From Dryas octopetala (Eukaryota > Streptophyta > Magnoliopsida > Rosales > Rosaceae), in assembly GCA_963921425.1 (NCBI GenBank), contig OY992840.1, forward strand, positions 19,632,621 through 19,696,620: a stretch of DNA of 64,000 nt. The letters are read 5' to 3'. The notes beneath the pieces are model-generated. The model saw nothing but the letters and a program-made list of their open reading frames with translations. It made no database searches and was not told where the DNA came from. Made by a program: the position numbers and the translations under genes. How positions within the stretch are numbered: position 1 is the stretch's first letter; every line of letters starts with the position of its first letter. Positions 51,328 through 63,000 of this stretch are shown here, piece by piece.

Positions 51328-51936
51328 GTCGCCCTTTGCTGCCTACAGCCTGCAGTCCTATCCCTGCTTGATACAGCTAGCTTATAGAGAGGAGGGAATC
51401 TCCGGCTCTCTATGCGACGCACACTCTCAAAATCTGTGTGCTTCCCACACACACGTGGACTACCTGTGCACACGATAATAGCCGGAGCCCCTGGGTCCCA
51501 CTCATTAATTTCGCATAAAAATGATGCTACGTATTTTTCTTTTTTTTAATTCCAACCCTGCAAGGTCATTCACCCTCGGATGTTTGAGTTTGATCCACAT
51601 GTCACACTGAGGTCACTAATGATCATTTAATTTGATGAATGAAAATTTTTTAAAAATCAAATTCAATAGAATACCCTTTTTAGGGAACTTTATTATTTTT
51701 TATTGTAAGAGTGAATAAATTAGTTATCTATTGACCAACTTGCTATAAGTGTTTGACCATAGTTAAAATCGGCTACATAATAGATTCTTGCACTACATCT
51801 TCAAGAAGAGAAAGAGTATATTTTAGTACCACATCTTCAAGAAGAACAATATTAGAAAGACTATATTTTAGTACCACATCTTCCAATTTGGCTAATTTTT
51901 CTGCAGTGATGATCTATCAAAGGAAAAAATTAGGTA

Positions 51937-52215
51937 CCACACGAGTCGTTTTGTGTCAATTCGAACCATTCATTTTTTACATCTTCATTGATAGATCATC
52001 CCTGCAAAAAATTAGCCAAATCGAAAATCATTTGGCTATCTAACTTTGATAAAACAAATGAACGGTTTCATTGAAAATATTTGGTTCGTCCATTTATTTG
52101 ATCAAAGTTAGATAGACAAATGATTTCTGATTTGGCTAATTTTTCTGCAGCGATGATCTATCAATGGAGATGTAAAAAATGAACGGTTCAGATTGATACA
52201 AAACGACTCGTGTGG
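51937..52215. mobile_element. Hairpin (foldback) MITE, 279 bp
   Basis: The arms CCACACGAGTCGTTTTGTGT and its near-complement ending tcgtgtgg at 52215 pair over about 125 bp, with a short loop near 52065-52090. Internal landmarks in both arms are GATAGATCATC, AATTAGCCAAATC and CTATCTAACTTTGAT. A third partial copy of the arm lies at about 51885-51920 as a direct repeat of 52130-52167. No clear target duplication found. Confidence 0.65.
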
Positions 52216-54568
52216 GCCTCAATAGGGTATACCTTAACATAAATAAGTTGAGATATACCTCAATAGAAGGAACCTGATATATATATATATTACCTTTTTA
52301 ATATGAGCGAGATGATAATGTATTAGTATACCTCTAATAGAAATAGAAATGTGCCGCACATATGATATCCAACAAGTGCTTTTCCCAACATTACTCCTTT
52401 AAGAAATGCGAATCATTTCCATGTTTTCTTGTGCGCCAATAGGCACTTGGCTTGTTTTGTTGTGAGCATGAGTCACTTGGCTAATGAACAAAGAATTCTT
52501 AAAAGAAAATTATGATTTATTTGTGTACATTTATTTACAAGTTATTAAAATAAAATTAAAAAATTTGGGTAACAATTTTCACACTATTATATTGTACACT
52601 TGCACTCATATGTTTAAGTTTATAAGTTCATTCATAACCTAATTATCAAAATTAGAGTTTGAAAATCACCACCCAAAAATTTGTATTCTTTTAAATACAT
52701 ATTATATCTTTGTTTATTCTTTTTGGGAGGGGGAAGGGGTGGGGGTTTAACAGGTGAACAATCTCATATTGTTCGCCAAATTTATGTACCTGTGGATGCA
52801 ACTTAATTGGCAATGGCATTTCACTATTGGTCCCACACAATCACTCTAAACCCTATAATTTCATATTGCTTGAAAAATGCAGCATCTAGATTCACCATGG
52901 TCTTGGGCCCCTCATTTTATTAAATTTTGTTTTAATTTTTGGCGTCAATCAAAGCATTCATACCTGGCAAAAGATAATAAAATCTTCAACTAGAAATATG
53001 ATTATATACTTGTGTTTTTATTGTTGATCTGGTGCTAAATTTTCTGACATTAGCATGCATATGGTATATCTATATGTGCGATGTTCTTTAGTACGAGATA
53101 AAATATGTGAGATTAATGCAACATATGAGACAACACTATTAAACCCCGTAAACATCTTCATTCACATGTTGTCTCATATCTACCATTCATTCTACATCTT
53201 CATCCCAAATTAGGGAATCTTTGATAACTCTTAATAGAAAATCCCTTCTAACCAGTTGGCATATATACAATATACAGTGTGCACAATCATTCATTCATGG
53301 ACTTGTCTGGATGAACCTATATCCAGTTTTTGGGACCTTTTTACATATGTTTTTGTGTATCTATCTATTATTTCCACTTTAGATGATTTAGACAAGTGAC
53401 ATGTGCTCAAACAGTTTACTCTTGGCTTTAGTTACCATTAGCTCTCTCATTTCATGTGTCTTTAGTCTTTACGCTTCTAGTGAGATTCCTTTTTGTATAT
53501 ATTTTGTAAATTTCCTTTGAAGTAGTACACTAGTACAAAACTAATAATTACAAAATAAAAAATACTTTCACTTTTTTTTTTTTTTTTCCCCTTGAAGTAC
53601 AATGATGGTTATGAGTTAAAAACTTAAAATCAAACTCTTTTGTATTGTTGATATCTGTTTGTTATTAGTGGCCCAAAAAAAAAGATATCTGTTTGTTATC
53701 AAATTATCCATTATCTCCTGACATTTTGTTTTTGACTAGAATGTCCTCACTTTTTATGGTTTCCATTGCTTGTTGGTAGAGACGGAATCATGATTCAAAA
53801 TAGAGTGGGCTGGGCTTGTTGGACTTCCTAACTTACGGGGGGTAGGCCTAGAGATGTGGAAAATTAATTGGGCTGTGGGCTGATTTGCAAAGCCCACAAC
53901 AAGAAACCAAACTGATATATGACCTAAACACAGCATATATGACTGCAAAAGAAATTTACACTTAATTGTTATAATATTCTGATTGACATTGTTTGTTATA
54001 CGTGGATAAGAAAGGAATTAACTATTCCTCTTGCGGCCTTGCCCTTCATTACATCAAATATAAAAAATAAAATAAAAACAAATCAACAACACTAAATAAA
54101 GAATTAATCTCATGATGATTGATGCCTCAGCATTACTCAATGTTGACGTATTTTCCCTATTAGTTAGTACTTGAAATTAATGACTTAAAGGCCCCAATAG
54201 GTCTTATGAATGGAAGACTGGTAATGCCCCAAGAAGTGTAAGGCCAGAATACATCAAATCTATCCAAGAGAATACATCAAATCTATCCAAGTTTGTTCTA
54301 TATTTATCAACTTCATTGTCAATGTATTCTAAATTTTTTTAAAAAAAATCATTATTAATAATTAATAAAAAATGCTTCAATATAATTATTAAAAAAAAAC
54401 AGAGCTATAGGGGTCGGTTGACCCCATTGCCCCCACCATGTCTTCGCCATTGCTTGCGTTACAAGGTTTCTATTTCTCTCTATATTTCTATATCCCAACA
54501 CTGTTAGTCACCATTCCTATCACCACTAGGAAAAATGAAATTCCGCGTTATTGAGTTTCCAAAACCCT

Positions 54569-54580
54569 TATATATATATA
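54569..54580 (+). promoter_or_regulatory. Probable TATA box of the MAPKKK-like gene
   Basis: The tract TTATATATATAT lies about 145 bp before the ATG at 54723, followed by a CA-rich region suitable for transcription start. Confidence 0.45.
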
Positions 54581-54722
54581 CAACACACTCACAAGCTCAT
54601 AACTCTGCTTCAAGAAAACACTTCTACCTCACATTCAGTTTGAGTTTCTCTCTTTCTCTGTACATCTCTTAGTTTTTGTTAGACCAACAATCAGCACTGC
54701 AGCAGAAGCTTTTCTGTACACA

Positions 54723-55766
54723 ATGCCGTCATTGAAGAGGAAAAGAGCAAAGCTGTCAGAGGCAGAGCAGGATATGCATGTCAGTGGTGATGCGTGGGTT
54801 CGAGGGCGAATGCTTGGCAAAGGTGGCTTTGGATCGGTTTATTTGGCTGTTTTGAAGAAACCCAGTTCGCTGTTCAAGGGTTTGCCTCAGATTATGGCGG
54901 TGAAATCGACAAAGCTCTCTGTCTCGGTTGAGTTGGTGATGGAGAAATCACTTCTGCACACTTTTCGTGATTGCCCTTTTGTTATTGATTGTTATGTAGA
55001 TGATGTGACAGTTGGTAGTGATGGCTCTCCGATATTCAATTTGTTTTTGGAGTATGCTTGCGGAGGAACATTAATGGATTTGATAGTGAAATCCGAGGGT
55101 TGTAGGTTGCGTGAATGTGAAGCAAGGAAGTATACAGAGTGTATTCTACAAGGGCTTAAGTGCATTCATGAAAAGGGTTATGTTCATTGTGATGTGAAGC
55201 CTGAGAATATATTACTTGTGAGGCCAAACAGTAGTGATGCTTGTAGTGCTTCCACCTCTGGTATTGATTTTGTGCCCAAAATTGGGGACTTTGGTTTGGC
55301 AAAGAGTGCTGCTAAATGGAATGGCGGGAAGCCTACTTGTGGATTACAAGGAACTGAATGGTATTTTCCTCCAGAAGCTGTTGTTGATGGTATTCAGGAG
55401 CAGCCCTCTGATATATGGGCCTTAGGTTGTGTTGTGTTCCAAATGTTAACTGGAAAGCTGCCATGGGATGTGAAAACTGACAAGAAATTTTGGGATATAA
55501 AGCATCGGATTGCTTCCGAAATTCCCATTGTTCCTAGATGGCTGTCCAAAGAGGCTCAAGATTTTTTGGGAAAGTGCTTTGTGAGGAACCCTTCAGAAAG
55601 GTTCACAGCTGCTATGCTTTTGAATCACCCATTCGTGTGTAAACCAGTTGGGGATGATGGACATGTTGAAAAATTGGAGAAGGTCTCATCTTTTTCATAC
55701 TCTAAGCACTGTGGTCATGATTGCAGTGGCTTTATACCCCTGTCAACTTGTGCAGTAGCTTTATAG
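54723..55766 (+). CDS. MAPKKK-like serine/threonine kinase (MAPKKK17/18/20-type, intronless)
   Basis: 347 codons in one exon. The kinase domain starts at WVRGRMLGKGGFGSVYLAV (glycine loop about 32-39). The ATP lysine is near 61 (MAVKST), the catalytic loop is HCDVKPEN (Asp157), the metal-binding motif is DFGLAK (Asp189), and GTEWYFPPEAV marks the activation-loop end. IWALGCVVFQMLTGKLPW is subdomain IX. The HCD in place of HRD and the intronless structure fit the plant MEKK-like MAPKKK13-21 clade, which acts in stress and ABA signalling. It lacks a long regulatory tail. The short basic N-terminus KRKRAK could act as a nuclear signal. The exact clade member is uncertain. Confidence 0.9.
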   Translation: MPSLKRKRAKLSEAEQDMHVSGDAWVRGRMLGKGGFGSVYLAVLKKPSSLFKGLPQIMAVKSTKLSVSVELVMEKSLLHTFRDCPFVIDCYVDDVTVGSDGSPIFNLFLEYACGGTLMDLIVKSEGCRLRECEARKYTECILQGLKCIHEKGYVHCDVKPENILLVRPNSSDACSASTSGIDFVPKIGDFGLAKSAAKWNGGKPTCGLQGTEWYFPPEAVVDGIQEQPSDIWALGCVVFQMLTGKLPWDVKTDKKFWDIKHRIASEIPIVPRWLSKEAQDFLGKCFVRNPSERFTAAMLLNHPFVCKPVGDDGHVEKLEKVSSFSYSKHCGHDCSGFIPLSTCAVAL

Positions 55767-56643
55767 TACCCCTTGTCAACTTGAGCTCCGAAGAGGCAGA
55801 GGAAGTAGAAGAGAAACATCTTGATTTTTCAAACATCGTATTCTTCCTTTGATAATATATGGGTGCAGCTTAGCTTAATTAATGTTTAGAAATAGAACTG
55901 ATCGGTGTTTGATAGCCTCTCCATGAATTGTTGTAAAATTTCATTATTCAATGTTGTGATTTGTAAGGCGTCACTTAATGCATTTTCTGTTCTTTGGAGT
56001 TGTATTGATTTCCTTTTTAATAGAGAGCTAATAGTGCCACTTTGAACTCTCTTTTTTTCAATATTCTTGTCCATATTGTGTTGCTGTTTTACTGATGTGT
56101 ATTATCTCACTAATCATTGCATTTGATAGATTACCTTTATATAAGATTAGTAGTTTACAAGTTGGAGTAATCAGTAAGTGATCGAAGATGTGCATATATA
56201 CTTACCAAAAAATATCCAAAATTAGGTGCTTGGACAATTCAATTGACATAAAACAATTTAATAGTTGTATTAAATCAATGCTCTTGAAGTCTTTGTTATC
56301 AAATTAATTGACTCAGGAACCAGCATAGGCACGTGTTCATATATATATATATATATATAATTAAATGGATATATTTGACATTCTTGGATTGCATGTATGC
56401 AAAGTGAAGTAAGCTAGAGATTGATCGAGAAATGGAACACACATGTACAGCAGCACGTAGCAGGGCAATATCATTATCATAATTATATTGATCATCAAAT
56501 AAATCGACGTAGGATGTAGTACATCATTAAGCAAACCATTTTATTTAATGAAATATTATTTTGTAATTTGTGTAGTGAAAAGCATGCATGATATAATTGG
56601 CCATATATAGCATCCGATTGGCAGGCAGATGGGCCTATATCTA
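55767..56643. other. Intergenic between convergent MAPKKK-like and germin-like genes
   Basis: 3' flanks of both genes. An (AT)n run lies at 56340-56359. No gene supported. Confidence 0.5.
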
Positions 56644-57431
56644 TTAATTGTTGTCGTACCAGAACTGCTTCTGGAGATAGTTGACCAAATTTTTGTCGAC
56701 TCGGAAGGCCTTGGCAAGAACATCGGCAGAGATGGGAGGGTCGGAGCCGAAGACAGCATTGGCTATGGTGATGACTCCTGGGTTCTGGCTGCTGAGGCCA
56801 GCAATGGCCACAGCGTTGGAGTGTCCGACATTGAGTTGGAAGTGAATGAGACCAATTGGGAAGACAAACACATCTCCCTTGTTCAACACTTTGGTGAATA
56901 GCTTGTTTTTAGCGTTTGGAAGGTTGGAGGTGACGAAGCCAACGTAGAGTGTGCCTTCCAAGACCACAAGGATTTCAGAGCCACGTGGGTGAGTGTGGGG
57001 AGGGTTGAGGCCATTTGGTGCATAGTCTATGCGAGCCAAGGATATACCCAAAGTGTTGAGTCCTGCTATTTGCTCCACATTCGCGGGTGTCACTGTAGAA
57101 CCAAGCGGGTTTGCTGCGCTTTTCGGAGTCAACCCGGAAAAGAAGAAATCGTTTGCTGTTGCAAGCTTTGGGTCCTTGCAGAATTTCCCATTCACAAACA
57201 CTGCTTGCACAAAAAAATAATTAAGTTTCATGTATAATAATCAATGGTAATGCATGCATTATGAAATTAAATGATAATAGTAGTAATATATATACCAGCA
57301 GATTCGGTGCTGTTAATTGCTACGCAGAAGTCCTGCAGAGGACTGGGGTCAGAGGCAGAGACGACAAGGAAGGTTGCCAATGCCAGTATGGCAACAGTGA
57401 CTGCAGGGAAATGAACAGCTTTCATCACCAT
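56644..57431 (-). CDS. Germin-like protein (cupin, secreted)
   Basis: Two exons, 57431-57296 and 57200-56644, join in frame to 230 residues. The N-terminus [20 protein letters not shown] is a secretory signal peptide, cleaved probably after ...VVSAS. The mature part starts [20 protein letters not shown]. Cupin box 1 is [17 protein letters not shown] (His, His and Glu metal ligands) and box 2 is [16 protein letters not shown] (the fourth ligand, His). The conserved FCKDPKL cysteine is present. Germin-like proteins are apoplastic Mn-binding glycoproteins, some with superoxide dismutase activity. Oxalate oxidase activity is not implied. All four metal ligands are intact. Confidence 0.95.
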
Positions 57432-57533
57432 ACTGATCGATCGAATTATAAGGTAGCTAGCTTAACTGCTTGGCCTCAAACTTGTACTTGGTTTGAGTTT
57501 GAGATGGATGAAAATTATGCATGGGGTATATGC

Positions 57534-57543
57534 CTATTTATAG
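57534..57543 (-). promoter_or_regulatory. Probable TATA box of the germin-like gene
   Basis: CTATAAATAG on the minus strand, about 105 bp before the start codon, with an ATGCATGG motif about 15 bp downstream of it. Good match to a plant TATA box. Confidence 0.55.
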
Positions 57544-57925
57544 GTTGGATACACGCACTGAAAGAACTGGTCTTGGATTTTATTCCCTGTCGAAGCAGGT
57601 GAAGACTTATTAATTAATTTTTTGAAGCAGGTAAAGACTTACTTGGTTGATCAAGTCTTTACTGTGAATGTGAATCGATCAACCCAAAAAACAAGAAAAA
57701 CAAAAACCAAAAGTTGAGCTAGGTACATTAGACTTAGCTCCAACATATATATATTTGATATTTAATTCTTCCTCTCTTTTTTTCGAATGGATTTCTGTGG
57801 TGCCAATTTCTTAAATTTAAATGTCCACAATCTTTTCTATAGATTTTCCATAATAGAAAACGCACTAAGTGCATTTTCCTTTTGGTTTTCTATTGGTTAG
57901 GAATTGCATGCGCATATTGACTTAT
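57544..57925. other. 5' flank of the germin-like gene
   Basis: Contains two copies of gaagcaggt-aagactta near 57592 and 57627. No gene. Confidence 0.4.
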
Positions 57926-58989
57926 GGATCCAACTTCTCTGCCTGTGCTGTTAGGTGCATTTAATAAAATCTTGTTCCTTCAAGCAATCTGATGGTTTAA
58001 TTAGCATAAGTTTAATGCCTATACGACAAAAAAAAAAAAACTTCCAAGCCAATCCTTCTCCGCTTTCCACTTTTTAACCCAAATGCACTTCTTCATCTTT
58101 AGGTCTGAGTAAGTGAGTATAGATCAGCTACCTCTATGGATTGATATCTATTAAATACTTTGGTAGTTGGGGATGCCAATTTCAGTCTAGCTAGCCACAC
58201 TGAGAGACTCTCTTGGAACTTGTCTCTTTCACAAATCTTCACATGTTGCTCTCTATTTAATATCTTCTATTGCTCTCTCATATTTGTATAATTGAAATTA
58301 AGGAGTTGAGCTTTGATTTGTCTTTATTTACTTTCTTCTATAAATCTTGTTTTTTTTTTCTTATGCGGTTTAGTGATTAATTCTTGTTTCTCTATGTGAG
58401 AAATTTCCGAGTTTTGATTTTTCAGGTTCTTGTTTGGCCATAATCTTTTTATTTTTTTCAGTTTTTTAAGAAAATGGGAACCTTTAGTGCTTCTTGAATA
58501 TGCACGCCACGGAATGAGAGTTGTTATACTCTAAACTGAATATTTTCAACTTTTAAAAAAGAAATACAAGAACAAGACTCAATAAACTGCATTAAAAAAG
58601 ACTTAATAGAAAATGCTGATCGAACACAATTGATTCATTGAGTGGCTTTCACAATACCAAATCTAACAGGGACATAAGAAAGATGGAGAAAATGGTTTTA
58701 CATGCAATGGAGGTAAAAGCATAGAGATTGACGTTGGGGTGATAAAGATTGATCATGAGAGATTCTTCCCAAAGGGAAAGAACAAAGACACATGCAGATG
58801 GGTTTGTTTCAACTAATGCTAAACATATATAGAAACGGTATATTTCATGGTAAACATAAAAATGGTATATTTTCATTAAAATATTAAATAAGTTGATGTG
58901 ACCTCCTCTAACCATTGGATTGCTTGAAGGGACCAGATTTTATGAAATGCACCTAACAGCATAGTCTTGAAAGGCAGAGGAGCCGGATC
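57926..58989. mobile_element. Inverted-repeat-bounded element, about 1.06 kb
   Basis: The left arm from GGATCCAACTTCTCTGCC to about 58003 includes TGCTGTTAGGTGCATTTAAT and CCTTCAAGCAATCTGATGG. The right arm 58989 back to about 58910 is its near-complement, starting GGATCCGGCTCCTCTGCC and including TGCTGTTAGGTGCATTTCAT and CCTTCAAGCAATCCAATGG. The arms are about 80 bp. The interior has no recognisable transposase. Target duplication not resolved, so the class is open. Confidence 0.65.
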
Positions 58990-59019
58990 CAGGAGTTATT
59001 GTCTTGCTTGGACAGTGGA

Positions 59020-60162
59020 TATATATAGAGTACTGCTATTTGTACACCCTTTTTTTTTCTTTTTGCACACCATTTTCTTCTACACACCTCCTATCTTCTC
59101 CTAAAATTTTAAATTTCTCTTTAACACACCCTTCCAATTACCCTAATACCCCTATTTTATACATTTCACAAAATTTCTCACCACAACACACCCCTTCACC
59201 CACCAAACCCCCATCAACTCAGACAAAAAAAAAAAAAACACACCGCCCCTCCCCCTCCCTCACCCGACCACCTCCCTCCCTTTCTCCTTCCCTCACCGAC
59301 CACCTCCCTTTCTCTCTCCTCCCCGCAGCACCACCCTCTTATCTCTCTCTCTTCTTCCGCAACACCACCCTCCCTCTCTCTCCTCCCCTCCGAACACCAT
59401 TAAAAAAAAAAATTGCAATTCGGCAGGTTCGGCAGACCAGTGCCGAACTGGGCTATTTCGTTCGGCACTCATCCGCCGAACAATCCTGTTATATTCGACG
59501 GATGACTGCCGAACGAAACAGCCCGGTTCGGCACTGGTCCGCCGAACCTGCCGAACTGCATTTTTTTTTTTAATGGTGGATGTTCGATGGTTGTCTACCA
59601 TAGCTGGTTGTCTGCCAAAGGGAAGGAGAGGCGTTGCGGGGAAGCGGTGACCCGAGAGGCTGAGTAGTCGCCGCTATGCATAGGCTGGAGTTGGAGCCAG
59701 CGTGGGCCTGGTTATGGGCTTCGAGGTGGAAGACGAGGTGCTGCGGGCGGAGGTGTAGCAGCGTGTGGGAGGACAACGAGCTCATGGAGGCTGGGTGCTG
59801 CGCGCAGGCGGTTGCGAAGACGAGGTGCGAGCAGGCTAGTAGATTGGGTTGGCAGCTACTGGTGGTCTCTGCTCGCGGGGAGATGGCCAACGATGGCAGG
59901 CGTGGCCAAGGTTGGCGGTAGAGTGACCCCATCAACTCAGACGGTGAAGAAGAAAAAAGAAGAAAAAGAAAAAATGGAGATAAGGATGGGGATGGGAATG
60001 GGGTGTGTACGTGGGGGGGAGGGGGGGAGGAGATGAGAATGGGGTGTGTGGGTAAGGGAAGGGCCAAAGTGGTCTTTTTTCTTGAGTTTTTTTTTTTTTT
60101 TTTTCAGAAAGGATGTGTAAAAAGAAAAAAAAGGATGTGCAAATAGCAGCCCTCTATATATA
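59020..60162. mobile_element. Foldback element 2, related to element 1, with 8-bp target duplication
   Basis: The body is 59028-60154. The left end GAGTACTGCTATTTGTACAC and the reverse-complemented right end GAGGGCTGCTATTTGCACAT share the terminus of the element at 31655-33078. TATATATA stands at 59020-59027 and 60155-60162. The core at about 59419-59560 is a palindrome built on GGTTCGGCAGACCAGTGCCG, nearly the same as in element 1. The arms are less symmetrical than in element 1. No transposase is present. Confidence 0.75.
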
Positions 60163-62499
60163 ACTTATATCAAAGCTATATAAAATGTATTGAAATTAAA
60201 AAGTAAAAACACGTACAGTAATTAAGTTAATAAAAATAAAACGAATTAGATATCATTTAAGGTCAACGAACCACTGAGGCATTGAACAAATCAATTTGAT
60301 CTCCTATCATAGCACTTAATTTAGAAAAAGTAGTGATCGAAGATTCGAAATTTCAAGATCGAGCAGACTTTGACTCTGTCCCACTTTTTGGTATTTCAAT
60401 ATTCATCTTCAATATATATCCACTTAAAGGTAGCTTTTGTAAAGGGATATATATTAGGGTTGTTTAATTATTTTAATATGAGTACAGCCGCCCAGGTGAG
60501 GACTGAGCAAGGAAGATTATATCAATATTTATACAATGTTGATCGAGAGGAAGATGAAGAGGAAGATCCAAGGAGTGGTTAACTAAACAAATAAAGGTGG
60601 TTAACCAAACAAATAAAGGTGGTTAATGTGATGATGATACAAGGATATTAATTATTAATTTTAGGTAGTAAATAACCAATGGAAGTGTTCCATATTTTGT
60701 AGCATGTTTATCTCTTATATGGAATATTCATTCTACCAAAGAGAATAATTTGTTTCGTTAATTCTCTCCTTAAACAGTTATTATAACAATTATTATATAA
60801 AGTGTTGTAATTTCAGATTACAAACTGACTAAAATTTTTAAACGTTCTGTAATGTAGAAATTAGAATACAGAAAACAGAGAAAATTTTATAAATTGATCT
60901 ACAAACTTACAAGCAAAAACAGAAAAAACAAAGCAAACATGCAAAGCCATAGTGATGTTTCATAAATTAGATAAATTATTATATGTGACTGTAACATCAT
61001 ATAATGTTGTTAATTTACTTAAATTATATATATGTACAATTATTAATATTTAAAACTCTAAACAATACACTTAAAAATTATATACGTAGCACAATAATTT
61101 TTTTATAAATAGAGTAGACCAAAAACAAAGTTTCATAAATCAGGCCCCACGCACAAACTTTGGTCCACATCTTGCTGTGTTAACCCAGATAAGAATCCAA
61201 TGCAGCCCAATTCCGAAGTGAGGGTTTTCTTTCAGTACATTTGCGGGCCGAAGCCCACACAATAAAAAAGGCTATCTAGTAATTGTTCTGGGCTACAAAC
61301 CCTGGAATGATCTTTATACAAAAGCTGAACTACTGCGTTAAGGCATGTCCAAGAACATGCAGCCCAAACGCAGCCAAACCATCAGCAAGTACAATATCAT
61401 TACAAATTGAGCTCTAATTTATAAATAGAAAACTGTGTGAAAGAAAATAAAATTGTAAACCTTAAGATAGCACGAGAAGCAAGTTTTAATATATGGTTAA
61501 TGCATATGTTTAAGTAGATACAATACTATACATTATTCCGTAAAATCTCCTTAAATTTTTAACTGACATTTATATATTTTTGGACTACCGAAATTTTATT
61601 GGTTTCGAAATTTAAGTCTTTGTACAAAAAGATAAATAAAAAAGAAAAAAAAGGTTGTGATGGCTGCGAATGAATAGTGACTTAATCAATCGTTGGGTTG
61701 CAACTTGCAAGTAAATTTAATTTTCATAACAGCAATGGGAATTAAAGTCTAAGTCTGAATTGGAAGATTGGGGGCGGCGGACAGGACTAATAAATGGAGC
61801 AGGTCCCAAAGTTCATGGAGCCATGGAGGTTTAATGGTCTTGTAATCCTAGTTTTCTAAAATAATAATAATAATAATAATATTTAAGTAGCAATAAAATA
61901 AAACAAATTAAGTAAAGAAGAGAAGAAAAACAAAAGAGTAAAGGCATTATTTAACATTAGAATGGTTTGTCTGCTACTGGTAGATTGTGTGAGTCAAAGA
62001 AACACAAACATGAAACACCCCCTTTCCTACGTTGCCAATGTTAACTCATTCTTCCAAGTCTCGTTAGTCACTTAGTCAAGAGTCAGCGCTTTTAGTCTTC
62101 GCCGGCCCTCTCTCTTTGGAGTCCTCTGTCACTCATTCATTTAGTTTCAGACTTCCTATCCTCCGTTTCAGCTTCAAGCCTTCAACCACTTTGCTCCTCC
62201 TTGGGATTTCAGGTAACCAAACACCTCTTTTTCTTCCTTCACATGAATGCATGCTGCCTTTTCTGTATCCAATTATAGCAAGCATGTTTTTTGTATGCAT
62301 GCGTGGGAATGCGTCTCTAGCTCAAAATTATAACTACAAATTTATGTGCCAAAAGCAGGAAAAAGAAAAGCAACAGTAATTTGATTTCCAGTTCAAATGG
62401 GTGTAGCTAAGCTAGCATGAATACCTTTGTATTGTAAATGAATCTTAGCTCCTTTTTTTTTTTTTTTTTTTTTTTTGTAGGAAATCCAATTTATGAGAA
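60155..62499. other. Intergenic plus 5' UTR of the CNGC20-like gene
   Basis: AT-rich. It contains two copies of a 22-bp unit (ggttaac-aaacaaataaagg) at 60577-60620 and an (AAT)n run at 61859-61882. A probable 5' UTR exon ends at 62212, with a UTR intron at 62213-62480 (acceptor after a long T run). Confidence 0.45.
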
Positions 62500-63000
62500 A
62501 TGGCCGATTCTGAAAGAGATGAGGTACCTATGCTATCAGACACTCGTACACAATTATCAGATGAACAACATGTGGAATTACAATTTGACAGATTTATGTC
62601 CCGGACCCGGAGTGCATCCGTTTCCATTCCTATGGACTCTATGGAGTCATTTGAAAGGGAAACGAACCTTGTAGGCCTTACTGGTCCCCTAAGGAGTCAA
62701 AGAAAAACTCCCTTGCCACTCATGAGTGGCCCGTTATATGCGAGCCGTAAGCCTGATAACATTTTCCGGCCAGCTCAAGGTGTAACAGGGCAAGAAGCAC
62801 TAGAACCTACAGGAGAAACGTTTCCTTCTAATGGAACAAACCAGAACGAATGGATGGATGACAACTATGCTGGAAAAAATGAACACTTACTGAGATCGGG
62901 GCAATTGGGGATGTGCAATGATCCTTACTGCACAACTTGCCCAGCATACTACAATTTCAAGGCTGCTCAACCAAAGGCCTCCGGTATTTTTGATCCCAAG
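62500..63000 (+). CDS. CNGC20: CNGC20/19-like cyclic nucleotide-gated channel, first coding exon (partial)
   Basis: The first coding exon gives 167 residues and ends at the donor ccaag/gtgttt. It encodes only the cytosolic N-terminus. MADSERDEVPMLSDT, DRFMSRTRSASVSIPMDSME, GPLYASRKPDNIF and the cysteine motif GMCNDPYCTTCPAYYNFKAA are typical of plant CNGC19/20. Those channels conduct Ca2+ at the plasma membrane and act in immunity and cell-death control. The six-helix pore, CNBD and calmodulin sites are expected beyond the window; the next exon is not found before 64000, so this intron exceeds 1 kb or the exon was missed. CNGC19 and CNGC20 cannot be told apart from this exon. Confidence 0.88.

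Larger units (their letters stand above)
51328..54722. other. Intergenic, transposon relics, promoter of the MAPKKK-like gene
   Basis: Contains the hairpin element at 51937-52215 and short direct repeats of taccacatcttcaagaaga just before it (51795-51885). The rest is AT-rich with no supported gene. A TATA-like tract lies at 54569-54580. Confidence 0.5.
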
